In this document: positions 19,579-28,009 of the stretch, one piece after another
How positions within the stretch are numbered: position 1 is the stretch's first letter
Layout: each line of letters opens with the position of its first letter
NCBI RefSeq assembly: GCF_000830985.1
Contig: NZ_CP007151.1
Location: 1,612,001 to 1,676,000, forward strand
Source: Marinobacter similis
GTDB lineage: Bacteria > Pseudomonadota > Gammaproteobacteria > Pseudomonadales > Oleiphilaceae
Reading direction: 5' to 3'
Length of the DNA stretch: 64,000 nt
Program-made: the position numbers and the translations under genes
The notes under the pieces: generated by a model
Database searches by the model: none
What the model saw: the letters and a program-made list of their open reading frames with translations, nothing else
What the model was told of the DNA's origin: nothing

Positions 19579-20787
19579 TTAGACCATGAATTTGCGGACG
19601 TCGATCCGGTAATCGGCCGGGTCGACTGCACGCAAAATACGGTCCTGAGTGCCGGGTTTGGCCAAATCCAGGGTCTCGACCGGAATCGCCATGCGAAACT
19701 TGGTGTGGTACATCACCCGGACGACCGGCAGGCGCTGGTCTTTCTCGTTGGCTTCCACTACAGCGGCCAGGCGGCCACTTTCGAGCAGAACCAGGCTGCC
19801 CACCGGATAAAGGCCGATGCAGCGAATGAACTGTTTGACCATGGTGGGGTCCAGGTGGTCGCCGCTCCACTCTACCAGTTTCTTCAGGCCCTGGGTGGGT
19901 GTGAGTCCCTTGTGGTAGACCCGGTCCGCGGTGATGGCGTCGTAGACGTCGGTGATGGCAACCATGCGTCCGTATTCGGAGATCTCATCGCCTTTCAGCC
20001 CCTCCGGATAGCCGGAGCCGTCCAGGCGTTCATGGTGCTGGGCAGCGGTGATTACGCTCAGTTCCCCGATGCCTTCGGTGCTGGCCAGGATATCCCGAGA
20101 GTGTCGGGCGTGCAGTTTCATGACTTCGAATTCCTCGGCGCTCAAACGCCCCGGCTTGTGCAGGATTTCATCCGGGGTCATTATTTTTCCGAGGTCGTGC
20201 AGCAAGGCACCCACGATTGTCTGGTGCAAAATGTCGGCGGGTAGGGATCGATAATTGCCGAACAGCGACATCAGCACACTAAGGTTGACCGAGTGTTCGA
20301 GCAGGTAGTTGTCTTTTTCCCGAATCCGGCCCAGGCAACCGAGCGCATTGGCGTTGCGCAGAACCGAGTTCTGAAGCTCGTCTGCAAGCTGATGAATAGG
20401 CGCGACTTCAACGGCGCCGCCAATCTTCACGTTATTCAGGAAACTGCCCACCAGTCCCTGAGCCTGGTTGTGGATGCGTTGCGCCACCACCAGCTCTTCT
20501 TCCATGGGAACGTGTGCTCTCAGACCTTGTGTTTGCTCGCCGGCCTGCTGCAAGGCGGCTTCGTTGCGGCGGTCTACTTCAGCGGCAGTTTCTGAATCCT
20601 GGGTGTCGAGCCCCCTGGACGCATCGATATAAACGAACGTGACCCCCATACGCCGGATCTTCTCGATGGTTTCCTCTTTTTTGATCACACCCTGCTTACG
20701 CTGGCTGTTGTGAGGAATCCAGTCGTTGTTGAGGTCGGTGATGTACATACCGACTCTCAGGGCAGATATGGGGATGCGCTTGATCAT
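19579..20787 (-). CDS. HD-GYP cyclic-di-GMP phosphodiesterase with N-terminal DUF3391
   Basis: The 402-residue intact protein has an N-terminal DUF3391 region (about 1-130, starting IKRIPISALRVGMYI) and an HD-GYP domain (about 150-340). Metal and catalytic motifs are present: HDLGK, HARHSRD, HHERLDGSGYPEG (the HD-GYP signature) and DVYDA. It is predicted to hydrolyse cyclic di-GMP, so it opposes the GGEEF cyclase some 6 kb away. Its ATG overlaps the tatD stop by 4 nt (ATGA), so tatD and this gene are one transcription unit. Confidence 0.92.
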   Translation of the reverse strand: MIKRIPISALRVGMYITDLNNDWIPHNSQRKQGVIKKEETIEKIRRMGVTFVYIDASRGLDTQDSETAAEVDRRNEAALQQAGEQTQGLRAHVPMEEELVVAQRIHNQAQGLVGSFLNNVKIGGAVEVAPIHQLADELQNSVLRNANALGCLGRIREKDNYLLEHSVNLSVLMSLFGNYRSLPADILHQTIVGALLHDLGKIMTPDEILHKPGRLSAEEFEVMKLHARHSRDILASTEGIGELSVITAAQHHERLDGSGYPEGLKGDEISEYGRMVAITDVYDAITADRVYHKGLTPTQGLKKLVEWSGDHLDPTMVKQFIRCIGLYPVGSLVLLESGRLAAVVEANEKDQRLPVVRVMYHTKFRMAIPVETLDLAKPGTQDRILRAVDPADYRIDVRKFMV

Positions 20788-21592
20788 TGTTCCGGGAAGA
20801 ACGTCCTCAAACTGTTGTGATAGGTCGTGGCTACCACCTCATCCAGCGGCAACTCCTTGACCTCGGCGATCTTCTCGGCCACGAACGGCAGATAGAACGG
20901 GGCGTTTTCGCGCCCGCGGTAAGGGACCGGTGTCAGGAAGGGTGCGTCCGTTTCCAGCAGAATCTGCTCGATGGGCGACATGCGCACGATGTCACGCACA
21001 TTCTCCGCCTTGTTGAAGGTGGTGATGCCGTTAAAGCCCAGGCACCAGCCCTGATCCAGGGCGTACTGCGCCAAGCCTGGGCCGGAGGTGAAGCTGTGAA
21101 TCACGCCCCGGCGGGTCAGCGACTGCTCGAATTCCTTGAGAATTTCGATGGTATCGTCATCCGCCTCACGGCTGTGGATAACCACGGGGCGATTGGTGTC
21201 ACAGGCGATCTGCAGCTGACGCCGAAACACGTCCCGCTGTACGCTCCGGTCAGCGTTGTCGTAAAAGTAGTCCAGACCGATTTCACCGACCGCGACAATC
21301 TTGCTGTCACCGGCATGGGTGCGGATTTCCGCTTCTGTGGCGTCGGAGTACTGCTCAGCCTCATGGGGGTGAATACCTGGGTGCCATACAGCCACGGGGT
21401 CATGTTGCTCAGTTCCCGAACTCGGGCAAGGTTGTCCGGGGAGACCGCAATGGTGATCACTTTTTCAATATTGACCCGCTGACTTTGCTCCAGGGTTTCC
21501 TCTAGAGGGCGATCCTTGAGGTAATCCAGATGACAGTGGGTTTCAATGATTGGGTGATCGAAGACGGGAATCTCACGTCGTTTTTTACTCAT
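20784..21592 (-). CDS. tatD: TatD-family metal-dependent DNase (one frameshift)
   Basis: The TatD-type hydrolase has 269 residues after correction. Metal ligands are visible: HxH in ETHCHLDYL, the glutamate in VGEIGLDYF, histidines in GIHPHEA and VIHSREADDD, and the aspartate in LLETDAPFL. The family acts on DNA 3' ends. The ATG at 21592 (MSKKRREIPVFDH) gives a normal N-terminus; longer forms run into the divergent promoter region. The frame breaks near 21377 in the stretch GTQ|GIHPHEA, where one missing G in a short run explains it. Overlapped by the downstream HD-GYP gene. Confidence 0.85.
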
Positions 21593-21710
21593 TGCAGTAC
21601 GGTCTACTCCATCGCAGTCACAGGAGACTGCTACGCTGAAAAATGAATGTGTAGATACTAACAGTTTGTACGACTGTTGGCCTCTATATAGACCATAGGA
21701 AATTTCCAGC

Positions 21711-22541
21711 ATGTATATATCGGTTTTTGCAAAGCGTTGGCGTTTCAATACCGGCCTGGCCCGACTGGATGGTTACCCGACTGTGCTGGAAGAGGACGAG
21801 AATCTGCCGGCACTGGAGGCCAGTCTTGAAGAGATTGGGGAATACCAGCGACGGCTCTGGGCCAATCGGGCTCGGGCGTTGCTTCTGGTGATCCATGGCC
21901 CGGACACCAGCGGCAAGGACAGCCTGATCCGGACTCTGGCGACTTACACCGATCCTGCTGGCTTCCATGCCTGGTCGTTCAGTCGGCCCCGGGGCGCCGC
22001 CACCTGCCACGACTTCCTGTGGCGGGTGACGCCCCTGCTGCCAGGCTTCGGCGAAATGGTGGCGTTCAATCGCAGTCATCACGAGGCGGTTATGGCGGAG
22101 CGGGTCTGGCCGGTACACCCACCGGAGACCTACAATTGGCGCAGCCGCTACCGGTCCATCCGTAACTTTGAGCGCCACCTCGTGGAGGAGGGCACAACGG
22201 TGGTAAAAATCTGGCTGAACCTGTCGGAGGATGAGCATCGCCGCCGCTTGTTAACGCGTCTGGACAAACCCCGCAAGCGCTGGAAGTTCGAACAATCCGA
22301 TATCGACGGCTGGGTAAAGCGGAGTCAGTATCAGACTTATGCGGAAGAGGCGCTTGCGCAGACTCATACCGCGGAAGCACCTTGGTTCATTGTACCTGGC
22401 GACCGAAAACCCCAGGCCCGGGCGATTGTGGCGGCGATTCTGGCCGAGCAGCTGCAACACCTTGCGCCGGATTATCCAAAAGAGGACCAGACGGTGCTTG
22501 ATGAATACCGCAAGTTATTAGCCCGGAATGGGGTTAAATAG
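21711..22541 (+). CDS. PPK2-family polyphosphate kinase / phosphotransferase
   Basis: The 276-residue protein is intact. It shows the PPK2 pattern: Walker A-like GPDTSGKDS (about 64-72), lid-region HDFLWR, FNRSHHEAV and the NFERHLVEEGTTVVKIWLNL stretch typical of the family. PPK2 enzymes transfer phosphate between polyphosphate and nucleotides; which nucleotide is used here cannot be told. The family more often has a glycine and methionine around DTSGKD (GMDTSGKDG), so the flanking P and S are variants. The gene is divergent from tatD and precedes dadA by 79 bp. Confidence 0.82.
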   Translation: MYISVFAKRWRFNTGLARLDGYPTVLEEDENLPALEASLEEIGEYQRRLWANRARALLLVIHGPDTSGKDSLIRTLATYTDPAGFHAWSFSRPRGAATCHDFLWRVTPLLPGFGEMVAFNRSHHEAVMAERVWPVHPPETYNWRSRYRSIRNFERHLVEEGTTVVKIWLNLSEDEHRRRLLTRLDKPRKRWKFEQSDIDGWVKRSQYQTYAEEALAQTHTAEAPWFIVPGDRKPQARAIVAAILAEQLQHLAPDYPKEDQTVLDEYRKLLARNGVK

Positions 22542-22620
22542 GGCTAAATGGGGGTAAGTTGGCCTAAGTTCCCCGAAATTCTGTTAAATGGCGGGACGTC
22601 ACCAGTAAAGGGAGTTTTGC

Positions 22621-23889
22621 ATGCGCATTGTTGTCGTCGGTGGTGGGGTCGTTGGTGTCACCACGGCGTACGAATTGAATCGCCGCGGTCACGAGGTGAC
22701 AGTGCTGGAGCGACACTCAATCGCCGGTAATGAAACCAGCAAGGGTAACGCCGCCCAGCGTTCCTACGGAGTGGTTTACCCCTGGGCCGATCCGAAGATG
22801 GTGCTGAAAGCAGTGCCCTGGCTGCTGAAGCAAGACGGCCCACTGAAGTGGCGAATGCCGCCCTCCCTGGAAGCCATTCGCTTCATGATGTCCACCTTGC
22901 GTTACGCCTGGGCGCCTGGATTATTTGGGCTGAACCGCCGCGCCATGCTGCGATTGGGCGTGCACAGCCGGGAACGGTTCGAGGCTCTGGAAAACGAACT
23001 TGATCTGGCCTTCGATGGTGATCACCGTGGTTTGCTGCACCTGGCCAGCACCCCGGAGGCGCTGGATGGCTATCGCCAGACCCAAGGGCTGCTGGCGGAA
23101 CTGGTATAGCGTCCCGATTGCTGACACCGGAGCAGGTACGCGCCGCCGAGCCGGGCATGGTTGGCAGTGGGCCCCTATACGGAGCCCTGAGTTATGACAC
23201 CGATGGCACGGGCGACTGCCACCAGTTTTCCCAGGCGCTGGCCGGTGAATGCGAGGCCCGGGGTGTCCATTTTCGCTATCAGGTGGAAGCCCAGAGTCTG
23301 GTGGCCAATGACCATGCCGTTGAGGCTATTAACATCACCACCGAGGACGGTGACCGGGAGCTGATAGAGGCCGATGCCTTTGTTATTAGTGCCGGGTGCT
23401 GGTCCGATCATCTGGTTCGGCCATTGGGGTTGGGGTTGCCGATCTATCCGGTCAAAGGCTACAGCCTGACCGTGCCACTGAGTAACTCCGACCATGCGCC
23501 GGTTTCAACGGTTCATGATGACAACTACAAGGTGGTATCGACGGTTGGGGAATCGCCTGCGGGCCACTGGGTTTGTCGAGCTGGCGGACTTCAATCGGGA
23601 CATTCCGGAGGCCCGGCTAGACACCATCCGGAAATCCGTGAACTCTCGGTTTCCCGGCTGTGCCGATCTGGAGGCCGCTGAAACCTGGACCGGTTTTCGC
23701 CCGATGACACCGGACGGCCCCGCCATCATTGGCCGTGGCCCGCGGGATAACCTGTTCCTCAATACCGGTCACGGCACCTTCGGCTGGACCTTGTCGGCCG
23801 GCAGTGCCGATCTGATTGCCCAGGTGATCGATGGCGAGGCGCCGTCAGTGTGCCTGGATGCCTTCCGCCCCGGTCGTTTCAGCGAGTAG
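22621..23889 (+). CDS. D-amino-acid dehydrogenase-like FAD oxidoreductase (two frameshifts)
   Basis: The protein is DadA-like: N-terminal Rossmann motif VVVGGGVVGVTTAYEL with the FAD-binding glutamate in TVLER, central YPVKGYSLTVPL, and C-terminal TGFRPMTPDGPAIIG and GHGTFGWTLSAGS. Such enzymes oxidise D-amino acids and pass electrons to the respiratory chain. Two breaks occur: near 23104 (LLAEL|GIASRLLTPEQ, one base missing in a GG run) and near 23542 (NYKVVST|RLGNRLRATG, two bases missing). The corrected length is 424 codons, normal for DadA. AAAGGGAG precedes the ATG. Confidence 0.83.
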
Positions 23890-23938
23890 CCGGTCAACGG
23901 CAGGAACTATTGGTTCAACGAGAGCAAAGGCCAATTGC

Positions 23939-25194
23939 ATGACAGTACTTCCGGCCGCGAGTTTAAACGACCCTGCCGAATCGTTTTATAGCCACTGGAT
24001 GGCGCTTAACGACTGGCTGCGTGAGCATCGTGGGTTTTGGCAGCCGGCGCCGTTCAAGGAGCCGGAACCGCCATGGGCCAGACAGTATCCGGACCTGGCC
24101 CGGCTCATCGCTAAGGTGAGTGACGAGCAATGTCAGATTTTGGAAGATGCACCAGCAAGGTTGGCGGCCATGGTCGGAGTGCAGGTGCCCTCGCTGGCAC
24201 GATACGAGCACCTGACCGCAGTGGCCGATCTGCGACCGGCTGCGTCTGAGGTCAGTCAGGCCACCTTGCCGGAGGTTCGGGCGGCGGACATGCCGGGGCG
24301 CAAGCGCGGTCAGTCCGGTGCGTTTGCGGCGGCCATTCGGCCCCTGGAACAGTCGGTGCTGGACTGGTGCTGTGGCAAGGGCCATCTTGCTCGCACGCTG
24401 GCGGCGGTGTGCGAGGAGCCTGTTCAAGGACTGGAATGGAATGCCGAACTAGTGCGTGAAGGCAATCGGCTGGCGGTCAAATACGGCGATGCCGTATCGC
24501 TGCAGTGTCAGGATGTCCTGGCGGAAGATCTGGTCTTGCCGCCCGGATTCCACGGTGTCGCCCTGCACGCCTGTGGCGACCTGCACCGAGGCCTGATGCG
24601 CCGGGGCAGCGAGGCGGGTCTGCCCCGGTTGAGTGTCTCGCCTTGTTGTTATCATCTGACCGATGCGGATACTTATCGGCCAATGTCGCGTCGGGCGGTC
24701 AGCCATAATGGAATCCTGCTCTGTCCAAAAGTGACTTGCGCCTTGCGGTGCGGGAAACGGTGACCGCGCCGGCCCGGGTACGAGAGCAGACCCGGCTGGT
24801 GAGCCAGTGGCGATTGGGCTTTGATAGCCTGCAGCGGGAGTTACGGGGCGTGGATGAGTATCTGGCCGTGCCTTCGCATCCCTCCAAAGTGATCCATGAG
24901 GGCTTTGCTGGCTTCTGTCGCTGGGCCGCCAACAAGAAGGCAATAGCCTTGTCGCCGGATATCGACTTCGACGCCTGGGAAGCGGAGGGTGTTCGGCGTT
25001 GGCAGCAAGTGCGCCGCCACGAACTGGTTCGCCACCTGTTCCGCCGTCCGTTGGAGCTGTGGATGGTGCTGGACTACGCGCTCTACCTTGAGGAGCAGGG
25101 CTATCGGGTGCGGCTTGGGGAATTCTGTGACCGGTCCCTGACCCCTAGGAATCTTTTACTGGATGCGGTTAGGACTTCCCAAGCGGACAATTAA
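23939..25194 (+). CDS. METTL25/RRNAD1-like methyltransferase (Methyltransf_32, one frameshift)
   Basis: This SAM-dependent methyltransferase has motif I as VLDWCCGKGHLAR, then LHACGDLHRGLM and SPCCYHL. That combination (GKGHL, H-CGDL, CCYH) is how I recognise the Methyltransf_32 family, which includes eukaryotic METTL25/RRNAD1. The substrate is unknown. About 150 residues precede motif I, and the C-terminal part is helical. The frame breaks near 24721 (HNGILL|SKSDLRLAVRET); adding one base gives 419 codons. AAAGG precedes the ATG. It follows dadA by 49 bp and ends in a strong bidirectional terminator. Confidence 0.75.
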
Positions 25195-25222
25195 AAAAGG
25201 CGCCCATGAGGGCGCCTTTTTT
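25193..25222. terminator. Bidirectional rho-independent terminator
   Basis: A perfect 13-bp stem (AAAAAAGGCGCCC at 25193-25205, GGGCGCCTTTTTT at 25210-25222) with a 4-nt loop has A and T runs on both sides. It separates the methyltransferase gene from the convergent ompA gene. Confidence 0.95.
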
Positions 25223-25246
25223 GTTACTGCAGCAGTATTCGGCGTA

Positions 25247-26437
25247 TCACTGCTTAACTTTGATACGAGCCTCAACCCGGCGATTAGTCGCGCGGCCTTC
25301 GGCCGTGTCGTTGGAGGCGATGGGCTGTGTTTCGCCATAGCCTGTGGCGCTGACGCGTGCCGGGTTTACCCCAAGGGCATCAGTCAGGCGTGCGGCGACG
25401 GCTTCGGCGCGCAGCTGCGACAGGTTCTGGTTGTAGTCCGCGGCGCCTGTGCTGTCGGAATGGCCGGCAATCTCAACGATGGTTTCAGGGTTGGCCTTCA
25501 GGAAGTCCGCAACCCGGCGAATTTCGTCATCGTACGAATCACCGATTTCGGCGCTGTTGAGCGGGAACTGTACTTCGATTTCGAAGGTCTCGATGGTCTT
25601 GGTGATGCCTTCGCAGCCTTTGGCATCTACCTTGGCGCCAGCAGCGGTGTTCGGGCATTCGTCGATGCTGTTTACAACGCCGTCGTTGTCGCTGTCGAGT
25701 TCACAGCCGCGACCATCCACTTTGGCACCGCGTGGGGTGTTGGGGCAGGCGTCACGGGCATCGACAACGCCATCCTGGTCGCCATCAAGCTGGCAACCGG
25801 TGCGGTCGACTTTGGCGCCGGCAGGCGTGTTGGGGCACTGGTCTGCGCTGTCGATAACGCCGTCGTTGTCAGCGTCGGGCGGTGGAGGTGTGGCGTGCAC
25901 GAACGCCAGGCTCAGGCCCAGGGAAACCTGTGCGTCGAAGGTGCTGTCTTCAACGCCGTGGAATTTCCGAAGGTCGGCGCGCAGGGACACGATGTCGGTG
26001 ATGTTGTAACGCACACCGGCGCCTACATTGAATCGGGTTTCATCGTGGTTGCTGCCTGCGGTTCGTGGCGCTGCTGCGTCAGTGCCGAAATCGGCATGAC
26101 CGGCACCGGCTGACAGGTACGGGTTCCAGGCTTCTTCAGGCCCGGCGAAGTAGTAGATGGCGTCCATGCGGATTTCTTCGAAATCGGAAGAACCCAGCGC
26201 ACCTTCGCGATCGGCATCGGCCCGGGAGAACAGGGCTTCCACAGCCCAATTTGGAGTGAAGCGGTATTCAGCACCCACACCAAACGTACCGGTCTCGCTG
26301 AGCTCACGCTCATTGTCGAAGAACTGGTAGGCGGTAAACGGATTGATGTAGGTGGTAGCCTGGCGGTCTTCAGCCATTGCCGGTGATGCCAAGGTAGCCG
26401 TGACGGCAGCCATGACACATGATCGCATGATGCTCAT
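25247..26437 (-). CDS. OmpA-family outer membrane protein, copy 1
   Basis: The 396-residue protein has a signal peptide (MSIMRSCVMAAVTATLASPA, cleaved before AED). An eight-stranded-type beta-barrel follows (about 25-200). Three thrombospondin type-3 calcium-binding repeats come next (DADNDGVIDSADQCPNTPAG and two more), then a C-terminal OmpA peptidoglycan-binding domain with the GHSDSTGAADYNQNLSQLRA stretch. It should tether the outer membrane to peptidoglycan and may affect envelope stability. The start is fixed by AGGAGG before ATG 26437. It lies downstream of a paralogue with the same leader and signal peptide pattern. Confidence 0.93.
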   Translation of the reverse strand: MSIMRSCVMAAVTATLASPAMAEDRQATTYINPFTAYQFFDNERELSETGTFGVGAEYRFTPNWAVEALFSRADADREGALGSSDFEEIRMDAIYYFAGPEEAWNPYLSAGAGHADFGTDAAAPRTAGSNHDETRFNVGAGVRYNITDIVSLRADLRKFHGVEDSTFDAQVSLGLSLAFVHATPPPPDADNDGVIDSADQCPNTPAGAKVDRTGCQLDGDQDGVVDARDACPNTPRGAKVDGRGCELDSDNDGVVNSIDECPNTAAGAKVDAKGCEGITKTIETFEIEVQFPLNSAEIGDSYDDEIRRVADFLKANPETIVEIAGHSDSTGAADYNQNLSQLRAEAVAARLTDALGVNPARVSATGYGETQPIASNDTAEGRATNRRVEARIKVKQ

Positions 26438-26662
26438 GCAGAGCCTCCTGTCGAGTGGGTAGTAAAGAGCCGCAGATGCGGTAACGTCGGGTAATCCGAG
26501 AATTGGGTCAGTACAGCTGAAAAAGGTAACTGGCACTGAGGGTTATATCTGTACTAGCACGCAACGGGAGGTCATTTGGTTCCAGTCGTTTTGGGCCTTT
26601 GGCGTAAAGCTGGAGATAAGCTGAAAGGGAAGCTGAGAAATCAAAGAACGGTCGTGGTGAGC

Positions 26663-26694
26663 AAAAAAAGCGCCCAGGGTAGTGAGCGCTTTTT
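26663..26694 (-). terminator. Rho-independent terminator of ompA copy 2
   Basis: Complementary arms AAAAAGCGC (26665-26673) and GCGCTTTTT (26686-26694) flank a 12-nt loop. A seven-A run at 26663-26669 becomes the U-tract on the minus strand. It lies just after the copy 2 stop, so the two ompA genes are probably transcribed separately. Confidence 0.75.
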
Positions 26695-26715
26695 AGTTGC
26701 TGAGATGTTAGCGCA

Positions 26716-27854
26716 TTAACGCTGTACCTGGATGCGCGCCTCCACCCTGCGATTGGCTGCGCGGCCTTCGGCGGTGGTGTTGCTCGCTACGGGTTCTGTT
26801 TCACCGTAGCCCACTGCGGTAACGCGCTCGGGATCAATGCCGAGCGCGTCGGTAAGACGATCAGCAACGGCTTGGGCGCGGCGTTTGGACAGCGTCTGGT
26901 TGTAGTCCGCATCACCACGGTCGTCACTATGGCCACCAATTTCTACCACTGTCTCGGGGTGGGCCTTCACGAAATCGGCTACGCGACGAATTTCATTATC
27001 GTATTTGTTGCCAATAACGGAGCTGTTGGTCGGAAACTGTACCTCTACCTCGAAAGTTTCAATGGTTTCAGTCACACCTTCGCAACCGGTCGCATCGACA
27101 TCCGCTCCGGCAGTGGTGTTCGGGCACTGGTCGGCACTGTTGACGACACCATCGTTGTCAGCGTCCAGCTCACATCCGGCAGTGTTCACGCTATGCCAGC
27201 CTTGGTGCCGGGGCACTGGTCACGGCTATCGATCACGCCATCGTTATCGCTATCTGCAGGCTTCGCGGGAACCGGGGCAGGAGTCGGAGCAGGAGAGGGG
27301 GATGTTGTGGTTCGGGCAAACGCCAGGCTGAAGCCAAGCGAAACCTGAGTGTCGAATGTGCTTTCGTCGATACCGTGGAATTCACGGAGATCCCCGCGCA
27401 GCGAGAATTTGTCTGTGACGTTGTATCGCACGCCGGTACCCACGTTCACGCGTGTTTCATCGTGGTTACTGCCGGAGGTGCCCATGCGGGACGAGTCGTT
27501 ACCGAAATCAGCATGCCCGGCACCGAGCGATACGTAAGGGTTCCATTTTTCTTCCGGACCGGCAAAGTAGTAGGTGCCGTCCACACGAACTTCTTCAAAA
27601 TCGGAATCGCCGCTGCCGTATTTATGGTCGGCGTTGGCGCGAGAGTACACGCCCTCAATCGCCCAGTGCGGCAGGAAGCGGTATTCAACGCCAAAACCGT
27701 AAGTGGCGCTCTCGTCCAGGGACCGTTTGTCATCAAAGTACTGAAATCCCGCAAAGGGGTTGATGTAAATCGTGTCCCGGCGTTCTTCGGCTATAGCTGG
27801 CGTGACCAACGTGGCGGCAACCGCAGCCATGGCACATGATCGCATGATGCTCAT
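26716..27854 (-). CDS. OmpA-family outer membrane protein, copy 2 (one frameshift)
   Basis: This is a paralogue of the downstream OmpA: similar signal peptide (MSIMRSCAMAAVAATL), the same AGGAGG leader, barrel, thrombospondin type-3 repeats and OmpA domain (GGHSDDRGDADYNQTLSKRR). It differs by a Pro-rich linker (SPSPAPTPAPVPAKP) after the barrel and by one fewer calcium repeat. The frame breaks near 27195 (GTKAG|SVNTAGCELD); one added base gives 380 codons. The pair is a tandem duplication. The C-terminal domains are close and the barrels more diverged. Confidence 0.87.
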
Positions 27855-28009
27855 GCAGAACCTCCTGTCCGACTTTTTGAGTTGAGTTCGCAGGTGCGAA
27901 GCGGGCGCAGTTTGGCATAAACCTGCCGCATATTTTAGTGCTTAACTGTGCGCGCGCATTCGAAACTCATTATTTTTACGTAATAAAAGTCGGATTGGTT
28001 TCAGTCGTT

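Noticed and set aside
25163..26113. Long plus-strand open frame opposite ompA copy 1 (316 codons)
   Set aside because: It is antisense to a well-supported OmpA gene with signal peptide and calcium repeats, and its composition is that of a complementary strand of a GC-rich gene.
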